DNA from: Phocoena phocoena | Taxonomy: Eukaryota; Chordata; Mammalia; Artiodactyla; Phocoenidae | Length of the DNA stretch: 64,000 nucleotides | Direction: 5' to 3' | Assembly (NCBI RefSeq): GCF_963924675.1 | Contig: NC_089220.1 | Coordinates: 82,587,168 to 82,651,167, forward strand | In this document: positions 1-11,785 of the stretch, one piece after another | Position numbering within the stretch: position 1 is the first letter of the stretch | Layout: each line of letters starts with the position of its first letter | Program-made: the position numbers and the translations under genes | Notes under the pieces: model-generated | Seen by the model: only the letters and a program-made list of their open reading frames with translations | Databases searched by the model: none | What the model was told of the DNA's origin: nothing

Positions 1-174
1 AAACCAGAAGTGTTTAGGAGCACTCCCAGTATCAGGTATTATGTATAGGTCTTTAATACATTTTGAATTAATTTTTGTGAGTGGTGTAAGACAGGGGTCC
101 AATTTCATTTTTCTGCATATACTTTTCCAGTTTTCTCAACACCATCTGTTGAGGAGACTTACTCCTCCCATTGT
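1..174 (-). mobile_element. L1 ORF2 fragment, antisense
   Basis: The reverse complement resembles the 3' part of mammalian L1 ORF2, around the motif encoded near AGTTTATTTTTGTG-like sequence and the CAGTTTTCTCAACACCAT stretch at about 130-147. The fragment is short, has no open frame and enters from the left edge, so its full extent is unknown. It is an old dead copy. Confidence 0.7.
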
Positions 175-1030
175 ATAAATTAAAAACAGAAGGCCTAGAG
201 AAAATAAGTTACTTACTTAAGGTGATAGAGCCTGTAAGAAATCCACGTTTTTTTCACTAAACCACACAGACCTAAGCTTTGTACATATGTGGGCCTTCCA
301 TTTCCAAGATCTCTAGGTAGGGCCTTTCAGGGGACTCCTGGAAATGTACCTCATAACTGGTTTTTCCATTATTCTTCTACCATTGAACTTAAAGAAGATG
401 TAATTAGGAGAGAAAAGCAAAGCAAAGGATGGGAAGGTAGAAGTGGAGCAGGAATTTTAGACATGGAGTATAAAGGAAAGGGCAAGAGTGAAAGAAGCAG
501 ATTATTCCCTCATCAGTCACATGGGAGGGAAGGCTGAGCAGAAACAGCTCAGTTCTTGTCCACACAGCTAGTACTCCTTTTTCCCATTGCATTTGTGAGG
601 GAAAGAGTCACGTGCCTAGACATATTATTAGAGTGGTCAAAGATGTCTTAACCAATGCAGAACTAAAAATCTAACAGGCCTATGCCTAGGCCAAAGAATG
701 TCTAGATGGGACAGTCATCATAAGTTGCAATCTTCCACAGTTGGCCATGTTTGTCTTTTTTTTTCCCAAAAAAAAAATAATCTAATTAATTTAACCTAAG
801 TATCCTTATTGACATTTTTACAACCTGTTCTATGTGTTTACCTGCTTATTTGTCATATAGACATGGATAATTCACTTCTTCAATTAATCTACATTCCTTA
901 AAAAGCCACATGTACTATTATTCTATTAGTCACCATTTACAAACAGAATTCACGGGTGTAGCTTAAAACAGGATGAGTTCATCATTGGAACACACTCTGG
1001 TCAGAATTCACTCTTTTCTTTTACCTTTTT
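175..1030. other. Unassigned AT-rich DNA
   Basis: No gene or confidently named repeat is seen. A weak antisense MIR-like stretch may lie at 180-240. A short T-run followed by an A-run sits near 757-778. The 82-codon frame at 289-537 has no recognisable protein features and is treated as chance. Confidence 0.5.
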
Positions 1031-1034
1031 TACT

Positions 1035-1870
1035 TCATTTTTTCTAGTAATTATTTTCTTATTATGATAAAATACACATCACATAAAATTTACCACTTTA
1101 AGTGAACAGTTCAATGGTATTAAGTACATCCATACTGTTGTGCAACCATCACCACCATCCATCTCCAGAACTTTTTATTTTCCAAAACTGAAACTCTGCA
1201 CCCATTAAACACTAACTTCCCATTTTCCCCTGTCCACAGCCCCTGGGAACCACCATTCTATTTTCTGTCTCTGTGAATCTGACTATGCTAGGTACCGGAT
1301 ATAATTAGAATTATACAATATTAGTCCTTTTGTGTCTGGCTTATTTCACTCAGCACAATAATGTCCTCAAGTTTCATCCATGTTGTAGCACATGCCAGAA
1401 TTTCATTCCCTTCTGAAGCTGAATAATACAAATGTATATAAAATTTGTTTACAAGTTTACATTTATTACATACATTGTAACTCCTTGTTTGTCCATTTCT
1501 TTGTCCATGGATATGGTGTTGTTTCCATCTTTTCGTTGTGAATAATACTGCTATGAACATGGGTGGACAGACATCTGGTTGAGTCTCTAATTTCAGTTCT
1601 TTTGAGTATATACTCAGAAGCGGTCTTGCTTAGGTCAAATGGTGGCTCTATGTTTAACTTTTTGAGAAATTGCCTTTCTCTTTTCAGTGGGAGCTCTACC
1701 ATTAAATGTTCCCGCCAGCAATGCACAACAAATTCCAATTTCTCCCCATCCTCAACACTTGTTATTTTCTGTTTTTTTAGTACACCCATCCTAATGGAGG
1801 TGAACTGGTATTTCATTGTGGTTTTGATTTGCATTTACCTAATGATTAGGGATGTTGAGGGGCACTGACT
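1035..1870 (-). mobile_element. L1 3' end (old L1M type), antisense
   Basis: This block matches, in reverse orientation, the 3' terminal region of old mammalian L1 elements. The recognisable anchors are the GTGCAACCATCACCACCATC stretch at about 1140, the CCCCTGGGAACCACCATTCT stretch at about 1240, and GGCTTATTTCACTCAGCA at about 1338. Substitutions and small indels are frequent, which points to an old insertion. The short open frames on both strands here are by-products of the repeat and are not genes. Confidence 0.85.
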
Positions 1871-1892
1871 CTTGGATAACCATTAAGTTAGA

Positions 1893-2110
1893 AGGAGACT
1901 GCCTGGGCTTAAAATCTAGCTCCACCATTTATCTCTTCTGTGACCTTGAATGACTCGTTAAATCTCTCTAAGCCTCAGTTTCCTCAACTGAAAAATGGAG
2001 AAAATAATTAACTACTTCACTAAGTCTTTGTGAGGATTAAGTTAACTCATTCACATACAAAGCTAGCGTAGTACTTGAAACACATAAGCGTTCGTGAAGA
2101 GGTAGCAATT
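1893..2110 (+). mobile_element. MIR SINE, sense
   Basis: The sequence follows MIR from its tRNA-related part (TGGGCTTAAAATCTAGCTCC) through the conserved core (TGACCTTGAATGACTCGTTA and CCTCAGTTTCCTCAACTG) into the 3' part. The divergence expected of a pre-eutherian SINE is visible throughout. Confidence 0.8.
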
Positions 2111-2778
2111 TCATGCTATTTTTCATGCTATTGTTCTTGCCACTGTTACCATTATTATTATTAGCTTAGAAATCATCATAAGTTTTTTAAGCAAAGATAT
2201 ATACAACACTCTAATATTCTGTGGCATCTTTTAGGAAAACCATTGGCTTCCTAAGTGCTAAAGCACAGCTATACATTAAATTGATAGACTTGTGAGCCTA
2301 GAAATTTCCCTGAATGGTAAGAATATTAAGTAATTATGAACAAAGTTAGTCTCATAAAAGTTCCATTAAACACCTACAAGTTTGCAAAAAACTAAACTGC
2401 CTTTTAGAACTAAAAAGCTAAAATTAAATTTTTTCCTGTTCCTTAGAACCAGATGTAGAGAAACAGAAGTTGGGTTAAAGATGTAGTAGATTGTGAATGT
2501 CTGCTCCCATCTTTGGATCATGAGGCAATTGGGTATATTCATGATAGGAACTCTTCTTTCTCCAGCCAAAAGCAAGTTAGTAAATGAAAGTGCCTGAAAC
2601 CACAATCTGGACACGGCTTGTGACACAACATGGACACAGCCAGGGCTGAGATCAGACTTGGAAAGGGCCCTTCTCTCCCTCTGAAAAATGTTTGTGCTAG
2701 TCTTAAGAAACTAATGGGAAGATCACCAACACACTGCCTGGTCTTCCCTGGGATCTTCAAGAACAGAGGGACCAAGTG
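2111..2778. other. Unassigned DNA
   Basis: No gene or named repeat is recognised. Several frames of 74-106 codons overlap on opposite strands around 2540-2860. None shows a domain, and their overlap argues that they are chance frames. Confidence 0.45.
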
Positions 2779-2836
2779 GGTCCTTCGTAGAAGGACCTCC
2801 GTAGAAGGTAGAAGGACCTTCTCCTTCGTAGAAGCC
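2779..2836. repeat. Local palindromic repeat cluster
   Basis: A perfect 8-bp inverted repeat with a 3-nt loop lies at 2779-2797 (GGTCCTTC, GTA, GAAGGACC). Related TAGAAGG and CCTTCGTAG units recur up to about 2835. It looks like a small tandem or foldback expansion. Confidence 0.7.
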
Positions 2837-2888
2837 ATATGGAAGAGATGGTAAAACAAACAAAAGCAAAGACAAAATAATTAGGCCT

Positions 2889-2890
<2 letters not shown>

Positions 2891-2938
<48 letters not shown>
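2891..2938. repeat. (GT)n microsatellite
   Basis: About 24 uninterrupted GT dinucleotides. Pure repeats of this length are usually polymorphic. Confidence 0.98.
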
Positions 2939-2939
<1 letters not shown>

Positions 2940-3470
2940 GGTGGGGATAATCAAAAGCTCACACACATAGACATATATTTTTCTTCTTGAAAAGGAATCT
3001 GTATGTATTTACTTGATTTGTACTTGGATTCCAAAGTCTTGTACCCTTTCCACTTGCTGTAGGCAGCTAGATAGAGTACTACCTGAAGCTGGAGCTATAT
3101 TTATCTGAATGCCATTTTTATAGACCGATCACAGAGGGAGTACCACACTGATTGCCCCTGCCCACAAAAGAGCTTTCCAAATGTTCATGTAAAAACTTTG
3201 AAGTGAAAAATTCCAAAAGTGATTTAGACAATAGTTTAAATTGGTTAAATTGGTTTCAGACAGTATGCAAAATCCCAAAGTGAAGTCTGAAGTTCCTGTG
3301 ATCTCCAGCCCTGAAAGAGAACGGCAGGAGAGGACTCTGTGCTAAGAGTAAAAAAATGATACAAAGTTACTTGTTCCGTAAGACACAGGCATTTGTACGG
3401 TAATTCTGCTGAGCTCCTCTTATACCACATATCAAATTTCCCTGAAACCGGATGGTCAAGAAGGAAGTAA
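2940..3470. other. Unassigned DNA
   Basis: No gene, RNA gene or recognisable transposon is seen. Confidence 0.45.
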
Positions 3471-3474
3471 AAAG

Positions 3475-3665
3475 AACTGACATTTACTGAGCTGATACTC
3501 TGTCATGCATTAGACCAAGCAAACTTCATGGTAATCATTACATAACTCAGAGGAGAAGAAAAATCAGACGGATAAAGTAAATTGCTCAAAATCACAGAGT
3601 CAGTAAGCTCAGGTCTTTCTCCCTGTAAATCCAGTGCATATTGCATTATACCCTAAATCTCTTAC
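3475..3665 (-). mobile_element. MIR SINE, antisense
   Basis: The order is that of reverse-complement MIR: TTTACTGAGCTGATACTCTG, then AACTCAGAGGAGAAG, then AAATTGCTCAAAATCACAGAG, then the AGTAAGCTCAGGTCTTTCTC stretch. It is diverged but collinear. Confidence 0.7.
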
Positions 3666-5275
3666 CTGTAGCTTCTGTTTCTGAATAGTGGAGGTAGAAA
3701 GGTCTCTATTAATCTCAGCTCTCTTAGGCAAGACATGACCCTACTAAATATATGACCTCATTCATCATGCATCGAGAGGGCTGCCAGGGCAGCTGGAACA
3801 GGGAGAGTGAGGACAAGGGTATTTCCTTGATCATACTGAAACCTGCTCAACAGGACATCTCTGAGCAGAGAAAAACATCCTGACTGCTGCAAAATAGTCA
3901 ATGATGGCATAGGATAAAGGCAAACATTTGGGTTGGCACCAGCCATTAATGGAATTCCTGATGGACAAGACCATCAGACAGTGGGAAGAACCACTTTTGT
4001 AATCACTTGTAGAGTGACAGCATGGCCAGAGTGAGTGATTTGTAGCTCAGTTATATTTTTGCATACTTTGTCTCTCTTTGTGCCCACATGGATCCATTGG
4101 TCTTCTGTTTGGCATTCACCTTAATCCTCTGTTGTCCCCTTTACTCCTAGGAATCAAGTATGAGTTAACAGAGGTAGGATCCTCCAAAAGGTACCTGGAG
4201 TTTCTCCACAATCATCTTTAACTCCACACATTCCAAGAGGTATCCTCACTGCAAGCACAGAAGACTCCAAAGGACACAGAAGGCTCTACAGCCTTCCACA
4301 CTTTCCTAGGGCACAAAGACACCTTAACAAGAAATGGCTCAATTTATGTTTTCATGCAGTGTTCTTTCTACAAAAGGATCTTATTCAGAAGAACTTTTCA
4401 TCTGTCACCATATTGGTCTAATAAGATAGACAGGAATGGCTATTACCCAGATTTTATAAAAGAAGAATTCAAGAAACAGCAGTAACAGTGACTGTGGCAT
4501 TTTTAAAAGCTCTTTCTAGGTTGTGAATTCTAGGCACTATAATTATCTGCATTCAGCCCTTACCTAAAGTTGTCTCAGATGCCTGTGGTTTGGATCCCTA
4601 ATAAGGATATTTTCCATTGAACTTAATTTGCGTTGAAAGTCTTTCAGACTTGAGATTAGTAATAAAATGCTATCCTTAACCCATATGATTAAGGTCCCTT
4701 TTATTCCCAGGGGACATTTTTGAGGGAGGGTCAGACAAGAGCATTCCTGTCTAAGATGACCATCCTAAAACTTGCAGTGGGAGAAGAAATGAAACCCCAA
4801 GGTGCCTTGTTTGTCTCCCAGTCCCCTCCTCTTGGCTCATCATAGTTGTCTTATATCTCCCCTAATTTTGAAAAGTGATTCTCTCTGGACCTATGATAAA
4901 TATAAGGTAAGTTACCTCTTGCATTTCCTTGACAACCACCACTTCCTCTAGGAAGAATTTCCTGTGCTTCCCAGGTAGGGACAAGTAACCCTCCTCTGTA
5001 CCCTAACACCAGCCTGAATATCTTTCTCTTTGTCATTTATTGAACTACTGTGTATCAGTTTATCTTAAAGTGTAAGCTTTTTACTAATATAAAAAATATG
5101 CATATATTATGGGCTTCATTCCTTTGATGACCTTTTGTTATTTGAGGGTTTAATTAAGAGTTTCATCAAATTTACTCTTAGCTCATTTAAAGTTTTAAAA
5201 AATGTTATGTCCTTGGTTGATGGTAAATATGTGACAAACCTGCTATCAATAAGGCATAAAATCTGAGTTGTTAAG
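3666..5275. other. Unassigned DNA
   Basis: About 1.6 kb without a convincing gene. A weak antisense MIR-like signal may be present at 4400-4560 but is too diverged to call. Frames at 3758-3946 and 4851-5036 (about 60 codons) show nothing recognisable. Confidence 0.4.
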
Positions 5276-5280
5276 ACCAT

Positions 5281-5740
5281 CATATTAGTTTTCTGTTTTT
5301 GAGTAACAAATTACCACAAACTTAGCAGCTTGAAACAATTACCTAGTTATTATCTGGTAGTTCAGTAGGTCAGAATTCCGGGTGGTCTCATCTGGGTCCT
5401 TTGCTCAAAGTTTCACACTAAGGTGTTAGCCAGCTGCAGTCTTTATCCGGTTCTTAAGGTCCTCTTCTGTTCATTGGTTGTTGATAGAATTCATTTCCTT
5501 CTTATCCTTTCCATACGGCCCCTCCATCTTCAAGCCAGCAATGGTGGGCTGAGTCCTTCTCGTGCTTCAAATCTCTCTGACTTCTTCTACTCCCAGCCAG
5601 AGAAAACTCTCTGCTTTTGAAAGGCTCATGTAATTGGTTTGGCCCATCAGGACAATCTCTCTTTTACCATTTAACTTAACATAATCAAGGGAATAACATC
5701 AGGGGGCATGGGAGTTACCTTTAAAATTCTGCCTACCACA
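5281..5740 (-). mobile_element. MLT1-like (ERVL-MaLR) solo LTR, antisense
   Basis: The 460-bp block resembles a MaLR-type LTR in reverse. It opens with ATTAGTTTTCTG and ACAAATTACCACAAACTTAG, passes CCCAGCCAGAGAAAACTCTC, and closes with TTCTGCCTACCACA. It is flanked on both sides by the 5-bp sequence ACCAT (5276-5280 and 5741-5745), the target duplication length expected of ERVL-type elements. No internal retroviral sequence is attached, so this is a solo LTR. The family name is from memory of consensus structure. Confidence 0.75.
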
Positions 5741-5745
5741 ACCAT

Positions 5746-6465
5746 GACTGTGCTACTTTTAATCAGATATATCTGCATTTTGTCATCTTTCTGTCTATAG
5801 TAAGGATATGATTTTCTATGAGGGATGTTTAGAATTAAGACATGCAACCTGCAGTCCTGAAGCAGTTAGAGAAACACTCCCGTGGTCTTGACTTCTGAGG
5901 AAGTATGTGCTACAAAAATGAGCAAACCAGTCATCTCTACTGGGCAAGTAATAATAAAGGTGGCCTTGATTTCAGAGGCAGGAGATGGCAATGGTTCTAT
6001 TAAAATATATCATTACCCCAAAAGAGTAAGGTTGTGACCACCATGAGTTGGAAATTCAGCTATCCTGCTGTCAAACCACAGTTATGTTGTGCAATGAAGA
6101 GTTTCTGAGCTAAATATAACTAAGCTGCTTTCCTGATTGTAATGGAATTAAATTTCAGCTATATCTTATAGTTTTTATTGTTACAAAAGTATACCAACTA
6201 TAGCCATCATGATAGATACTACTTTAAATGTTTTGTAACATATAATATTTAGCTTATGTGTTAACAAAATCTCTAATAAATCAACCCCATATAATTTTAT
6301 TGGGCTGTTACACAATACTGTCTAGAAGAAAGAAGATGGACCAAAGCAGATCCAGGAGTAGGTTTTATGAACTGTGTTTACAGAGAATACAAAGGGACTG
6401 GAAGTTTACAGAAGAAAAAGGAAAAGGTATCTCAAACAGTCACTATCATTTAGGAGAGTATTTTC
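5746..6465. other. Unassigned DNA
   Basis: No gene or repeat recognised. A 98-codon frame at 6258-6554 runs into an L2-like stretch and has no recognisable domain. Confidence 0.4.
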
Positions 6466-6469
6466 TTTT

Positions 6470-6605
6470 CAGTAACTCCCTGGAAGGAAAGGACTATTTA
6501 CAACTTCATCTATCTTTTTGCCTCCCACAAATAATGCCGAATTTCATGATTTGAACATGGTAGGTGCTCCAGAAATATTTGTTAAATAAGAAATGAATCA
6601 ATGTT
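6470..6605 (+). mobile_element. L2 3' end fragment, sense
   Basis: The stretch ending in TGGTAGGTGCTCCAGAAATA and TTTGTTAAATAAGAAATGAA has the layout of the L2 3' terminus (GTAGGTGCTCAATAAATATTTG-type). It is short and diverged. Confidence 0.5.
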
Positions 6606-6960
6606 CATTCCAAAACTTAAGAAGTATTTTAATAGTGAAAAATTGAAACTAATTTTAATGTTCAAAAATAGAGAACAATTTAAAAATAGTTTACAGTCCA
6701 TCACACTCAGAAAGAATATAATATATAGTGAAATAAAAATTGTGAAATGAATTATAGATGACAAAGGCAATTTACTAAATAGCACAAAATATTTCATTAA
6801 TTACGGGATATTAAAAGATATACAGAACATACTACTTTGGTTATCTCTGGGGGTCAGATTGCAGGTTGTTTCTCTTTTCTTCCTTGGGATTTTTTGGTAA
6901 TTTCTGAATTTTATTCCTTTGTAATCAAATTTGAAAAAGAAAAAGCTACTGAAACTAAGA
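6606..6960 (+). mobile_element. Old L1M/HAL1-like 3' end, sense
   Basis: AT-rich sequence with a TTGGTTATCTCTGGGGGTCA segment near 6836 followed by a T-rich stretch. This resembles the 3' end of very old L1M or HAL1 elements. Divergence is high and the family assignment is tentative. Confidence 0.4.
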
Positions 6961-8585
6961 AATGAAAATGAATCAAGCTTGAATTGCAAGCTAGAACTTT
7001 CAACAGAGCATAGTTGATTCTTTGCCATGGACACCAAGTCATTTCCTTCTTTTCAGGGGCATTCATATCACTGCGCTGCGTTTTTCCCAACTGAGATGAC
7101 ACAATGGAAAGACCATTCCTACACCAAGCCCTGAGGCATAGGAAAATGGAGTGTCAGTCTGAGCATCTGCAGATCAGGAAAGCAAGTCATGGAGCAGGAC
7201 CAGTGTAAGATTTTAAGCTTATATCACCTGCTGATCAGCGACTATACTTAAAAAAATTATACACACTGTAATCCCCTCTATCTGTTCCTCAGCCTCTATG
7301 AAGGAGAAGGGATTTGGAGCAAATGTCCTTTACTTTTATTTTATTTAATCTTTCTGTGCCTTGATTTTGCCATCTTCCTTATGAGTCACAGGGCCAACTA
7401 ACTTCAAGAATTCAGCTGGAAAACTCCAGTAATACTTAGCTACTAAGTTGAATTTTTAGGGCTGCCTGACTGCTGTGAATCCTGCATCTTCTTGTCCCCT
7501 TCCTTCACCCTACTCTTACCCACTAAATAGCCAGTTTACCCTGCAGTTCACTGAGCTATTCCCCCTCTCAAAGAGTAAACTTGTCTATGATTCCAGTAAA
7601 CTTTATCCCCGAGTTTGAGCAAATGTCCTTTAAACGGAGAAAGGAGGAAGATCAATTACCCCAAATTACTTCAGATTAGATCTTAGTCAGAATCCCTCCG
7701 CAGAATGGAATTAGCTTCCCCATTGGATTCAGGGTCAGGGCTGGAACTCACAGCCCAGGGATGACAGGCTCTCAACAAAGACTGAAAAGCATCATTAACA
7801 TCAAGCAGCCCTATTTGTCCTTGTCCCCTTCATCTTCCTTGAACTCCTGGTTTTGCTTATATTTCTCTGAAATCCTTTGAAAAATTCCTTTTAAAACAAG
7901 TGGGCGCCTGACTCATTGGCCTACTTCCTCTGTTTTCCACCCAACTGGTAAACAATGGGCTCTATTCAAGTGTGTCCTGTCTGTGAGCTGGGAACCTGCA
8001 TGTAGACAAAGCTCATCATTGCAGGGCAGACTGCCAGACCCATGCTCTCTTCTGCTCAACTCCTGGGCTCTGCCACTCTGTTATAAGGGCCACTTGACAA
8101 AATGCAAAACATTCTCATGGTCCTATGACCCCAGAGCTCACTGTCTCCCTTTTCCCCTAGGCCTCCAATTAAGTATCACCCTAAATTCTCACGTCAATGC
8201 ATTTGAGAACAGCCTTTCGAAAGATAATAGAAGCAATAACAGGAGGTATCAGGTCCCAGTCACATGATTTTCCATAAGGACTACCATGTTTTATGTATAA
8301 TCAGTTTAAGGACTATGTCCTAACTCTCCTCCTAGGTTATTTTTTACATAGATGGTACTTGCCGGGGAAGAGAAAGCTCTGCAAAATTAGGGATGTGACA
8401 AGTCATGGAAATACATAGGCTTGTTTAAGCATTTGGGAACAGCAAAAGGTGACTGAATACAGCAGTAGAATCAGACTATAGAAAAAAGAGGAATAGGACA
8501 AAGCTTCAAGTTAAAAGGGGGCCCACAGGACAAGAAGAACTGAATCTAAATGACAGGGATGATTCAAAGAATATGAAAACACTGA
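6961..8585. other. Unassigned DNA
   Basis: About 1.6 kb with no recognisable gene or repeat. A 94-codon frame at 7983-8267 shows no domain or signal peptide that I can defend. Confidence 0.4.
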
Positions 8586-8589
8586 TTTG

Positions 8590-9110
8590 AAAAGATATAT
8601 GCACCCCTATGTTCATTATGGCATTATTTACTGTAGCCAAGATATGGAAACATGGGATATATATATATATACACACACACATGTATGTATACATATGTGC
8701 GCACACACACACACAGAGTGGAATACTACTCAGCCATAAAAAGGATGAAATAATGCCATTTGTGACAACATGGATGGACCTTGAGGGTATTATCCCAAGT
8801 GAAATAAGTCAGATGGAAGTGACAAATACCATATGATTTCACTCATATGTAGAATATGAAAAACTAATAAACAAATAAAAAAAATAAATGAATAAACCAA
8901 ACCAAAACAAACACATAGATACAGAGAACAGAACAGTGGTTACTAGAAGGGGAGGGGTTGGGGGGAGGGTAAAATGGCTAAAGGGGATACATGCATGGTG
9001 ATGGATGGAAACTAAATTTTTGGTGGTGATCACACTGTAGGGTACACAGAAGTAGAAATATAATGTACACATAAAACATACAATGTTATAAATCAATGTT
9101 ACCTCAATTA
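8590..9110 (+). mobile_element. L1 3' end, sense, with internal microsatellites
   Basis: Sense L1 3' sequence. It contains GTAGCCAAGATATGGAAACA, then GGAATACTACTCAGCCATAA, then ACATGGATGGACCTTGAGGG, then CATATGATTTCACTCATATG. A purine- and G-rich 3' UTR tract lies at 8949-8969. (TA)n, (CA)n and (GC/CA)n runs occupy 8661-8716 inside the element, probably expansions after insertion. The end is near ATAAATCAATGTTACCTCAA. Confidence 0.85.
8949..8969 (+). other. G-quadruplex motif in L1 3' UTR
   Basis: Four G-runs of 4, 4, 6 and 3 are separated by loops of 1, 2 and 1 nt. This meets the usual intramolecular quadruplex pattern and coincides with the polypurine tract known from L1 3' UTRs. Confidence 0.8.
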
Positions 9111-9317
9111 ATTGAAATACATAAACATTATAAATGAATGAAAGAATGATAGAGCAGCCCTGAGGTGAGAGAGAGAGAGATGCAGAGACAGAGAAACCTT
9201 GCTTGCTCTTAAGGAAAACACAACCCCACTGTCATAATCAGAGTCACAGGAGGAGCTTTTGCAAATTGTGTAGACCCTCCCTTCCCAAGAATTTCATTTC
9301 TTTCCTGAGGATCACTG

Positions 9318-9405
9318 CCTTCCTTCTTCCCTCCCCCCCTCCCTCCCTCCCTCCCTCTCTTCCTTCCTCTCTTCCTTCCTTCCTTCTTTCTTCTTATCTT
9401 TCCTT
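9318..9405. repeat. Pyrimidine-rich (CCTT/CCCT)n low-complexity tract
   Basis: Nearly uninterrupted C/T on the + strand, mostly CCCT and CCTT units. The serine/proline-rich frame at 9203-9451 is a translation of this tract and not a gene. Confidence 0.9.
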
Positions 9406-10175
9406 CAACATAAATCTGAACAACTCCAGCCTTCTTAGAAATCTTCAGTGACCTCCCACTGACCTGAGATTAAGTTCTTGCCCCCAGACCTGGCACTTCG
9501 AACCCACTGACCTTTATCTCACACCGTCTCCCCCTCACTATGTTCTAACCACAGTGGACTTTAATTTCCTCAAAGCTGTAAGTTGTATCCTAGGTCAAGG
9601 TTTCCCTACTTGCTGCTTCTTCAAAATAGAATACGCCCTCCTCTTCTTCGCTGAGCTCAGCAATTCTCAAATCTTTAGGGCTTAGGATTTCTTCACACTC
9701 TTAAAAATCAGTAAGAATTCCAAAGAGCTTTTATTCAATGCAGATTCTATCTATGGATATATACTTGTTACAGATTAAAACTGGGAAATTTTAAAATATT
9801 TAATCCATTTTAAAATAACATAGAAAACTGATTCTACTTTAACATAAATAACATATTCTATGGAAAATAACTACATTTACCAAAACCAAAAATACATTAG
9901 TGAAAAGAACAGCATTGTTCTACATTTTTGCAAATCTCTTTAATGTCTGGTTCAAAAGATTGTTTCTCATAACTGCTTCTATGTTCAATCTGCTGTGATA
10001 TCATGTGTCCTGTAGCCTCTGGAAAACTCTACTGTACACTTGTAAGAGAATGAAAATTTTAAAAATGACTATTTACTTCTTAGTATTATTATGAAATAGG
10101 TTTGACTCCTGAACCCTCTAAAAGCTTCTTAGGCAGACACCTCCAGGGATCTCAGGCTGTACTTTGAGAACTTCT
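9406..10175. other. Unassigned, repeat-like DNA
   Basis: The part at about 9655-10180 runs from TTCTCAAATCTTTAGGG to GTACTTTGAGAACTTC. Its ends recall those of hAT-type mammalian DNA transposons, but I cannot name the family. No gene is seen. Confidence 0.35.
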
Positions 10176-10179
10176 ACTT

Positions 10180-11010
10180 CTTTCTTTTTTTCCTCAAGTT
10201 TATTATGGAACCGTTGACAGATAAAACTGTAATACATTTAAAGTGTACAGCATGATTTTGATATACATATGCATTATGAAAGGATTCCCACAATTGAGTT
10301 AACACATCCATTACCTCACATACTTTTTTGTGTGTGATGACATTTCAGTTCCACTCTCTTAACAAATTTCAATCATACGGTACAGCATTACCAACTAATC
10401 AACTATAATCACCATGTTATACATTAGATCCTCACACCTTACTAATCTTGTAACTGAAAGGTTGTAAGCTTTTATCTACTTCTCCCCATTTCCCCCACCC
10501 TCAGCCTCTGGCAACCACTCATTCTATTCTCTGAGTGTGACTTTTTTTTAAGGTTTCACACAGAAGTGATACCACGTAGTATTTGCCTTTCTCTTTCTGG
10601 CTCATCTCACTTAGCATAATGCCCTCCAGGTTCATCCATGCTGTCACAAATGGCATGATTTCCTTTTTTAAGGGTGAATAATATTCCGCTGTATATATAG
10701 ACCACATTTTACTTATCCATACATCTGTCAATGGATACTTAGGTTGTTTCCATACCTTTGCTACTGTGAATAATGCTGCAATGAACAGAGAGTACAGATA
10801 TCTCTTACAGATTATAATTTCATTTCCTTTGGATAAATACCCAGAAGTGGAAATGCTGGATCATATGGTAGTTCTATTTTTAATTTTTTGAGAAAGCTTC
10901 ATACTGTTTTCCATTGTGGCTTTACCAGCTCATGCTCCCACCAACAGTGGTACATAAGTGTTCCTTTTCTCCACATCCTTGCCAGCATTTATTTTGTCTG
11001 ATCTTAAAGA
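10180..11010 (-). mobile_element. L1 3' end (old L1M type), antisense
   Basis: Reverse-complement L1 3' region. It starts with a T-rich tail at about 10180 and contains TCTGGCAACCACTCATTCTA near 10506, GGCTCATCTCACTTAGCATA near 10599 and CAGCTCATGCTCCCACCAAC near 10927. It is collinear with the block at 1035-1870 but is a separate, differently truncated copy. Confidence 0.85.
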
Positions 11011-11474
11011 TTAAATTTGCAAGGAGGTCTCCCTTGACCTCAAAGAACAGGTTGTCCTCTGCTCCTATAACAACACCCTCTACCCTTCTGTCAAAACACT
11101 CATCATACCTATAAATGAACCAATAATTTGCATGAGGACAGACCATGTCTAGCTTTGTCCACAGTGAATCTCCAGTGCTCAGCCCACATAGCAGGGATTT
11201 GAGAATCTTTGTGGAAGGGAGGAAGACATAGAGGAAGGGAAAGAGAGAGGGAGGAAGATAATCAGACCTAGTGACACAACTTTTTGACAACTGCTGCATT
11301 CCTTCAGCAGGATGTATACAGAGACATAACTCTCTACCACAGGCTGATGCAGCCCTGAGTTCCATTTTCCTCTGAAAGAGGGTGCGAGAGGGAGGCAGGT
11401 AAAAGACTGGGAGTGAGGAGACAGAGGTGAGATAGAATAGAATAACAGGAGCACATGTGCTGGAATCTTTCATT
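11011..11474. other. Unassigned DNA
   Basis: No recognisable repeat. A 219-codon minus-strand frame at 10922-11581 crosses this stretch. It begins in L2-like sequence and ends inside the antisense L1, so it cannot be a single ancestral gene. No protein family is recognisable. Confidence 0.5.
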
Positions 11475-11584
11475 AATGCAGTCCTTTGACAGTGCAGATT
11501 GAGTATTTGCAATTTGCCAGGCACTCTTCTAGGCATATGGGAAGAAAACAGAGAAAAAGTTCTGGCCTCAAGGAGCTTCATTCA
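11475..11584 (-). mobile_element. L2 3' end fragment, antisense
   Basis: GAGTATTTGCAATTTGCCAG, GCACTCTTCTAGGCATATGG and CTGGCCTCAAGGAGCTTCAT follow the reverse complement of the L2 3' end in order. It abuts a sense MIR. Confidence 0.6.
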
Positions 11585-11785
11585 AACCTGAACTCAACTC
11601 CAGCTTCCATCACTTGATAAATGGGTGGCCTTGGATTAGTTCCTTAACCTCCCTATGCTTCATTTTCCTCATCTGTAAAGTGTGAACAAGACTTAAGAGT
11701 TCCTGGATGAGAACCAAATAAAAGGATCTCTGAAATGTACCTGATAGAGAGTCTGGTACAGAGTAGGTGTTTAATAAACGAAAAT
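11585..11785 (+). mobile_element. MIR SINE, sense
   Basis: Core matches include ACTTGATAAATGGGTGGCC, TTGGATTAGTTCCTTAACCT and CTTCATTTTCCTCATCTGTA, then the 3' part ending near GTGTTTAATAAACG. Confidence 0.8.

Noticed and set aside
9203..9451. Serine/proline-rich open frame
   Set aside because: It is a translation of a (CCTT)n low-complexity tract.
10922..11581. 219-codon minus-strand frame as a gene
   Set aside because: It starts in L2-like DNA and ends in antisense L1 sequence, so it is a mosaic of unrelated repeats. No protein family is recognised.
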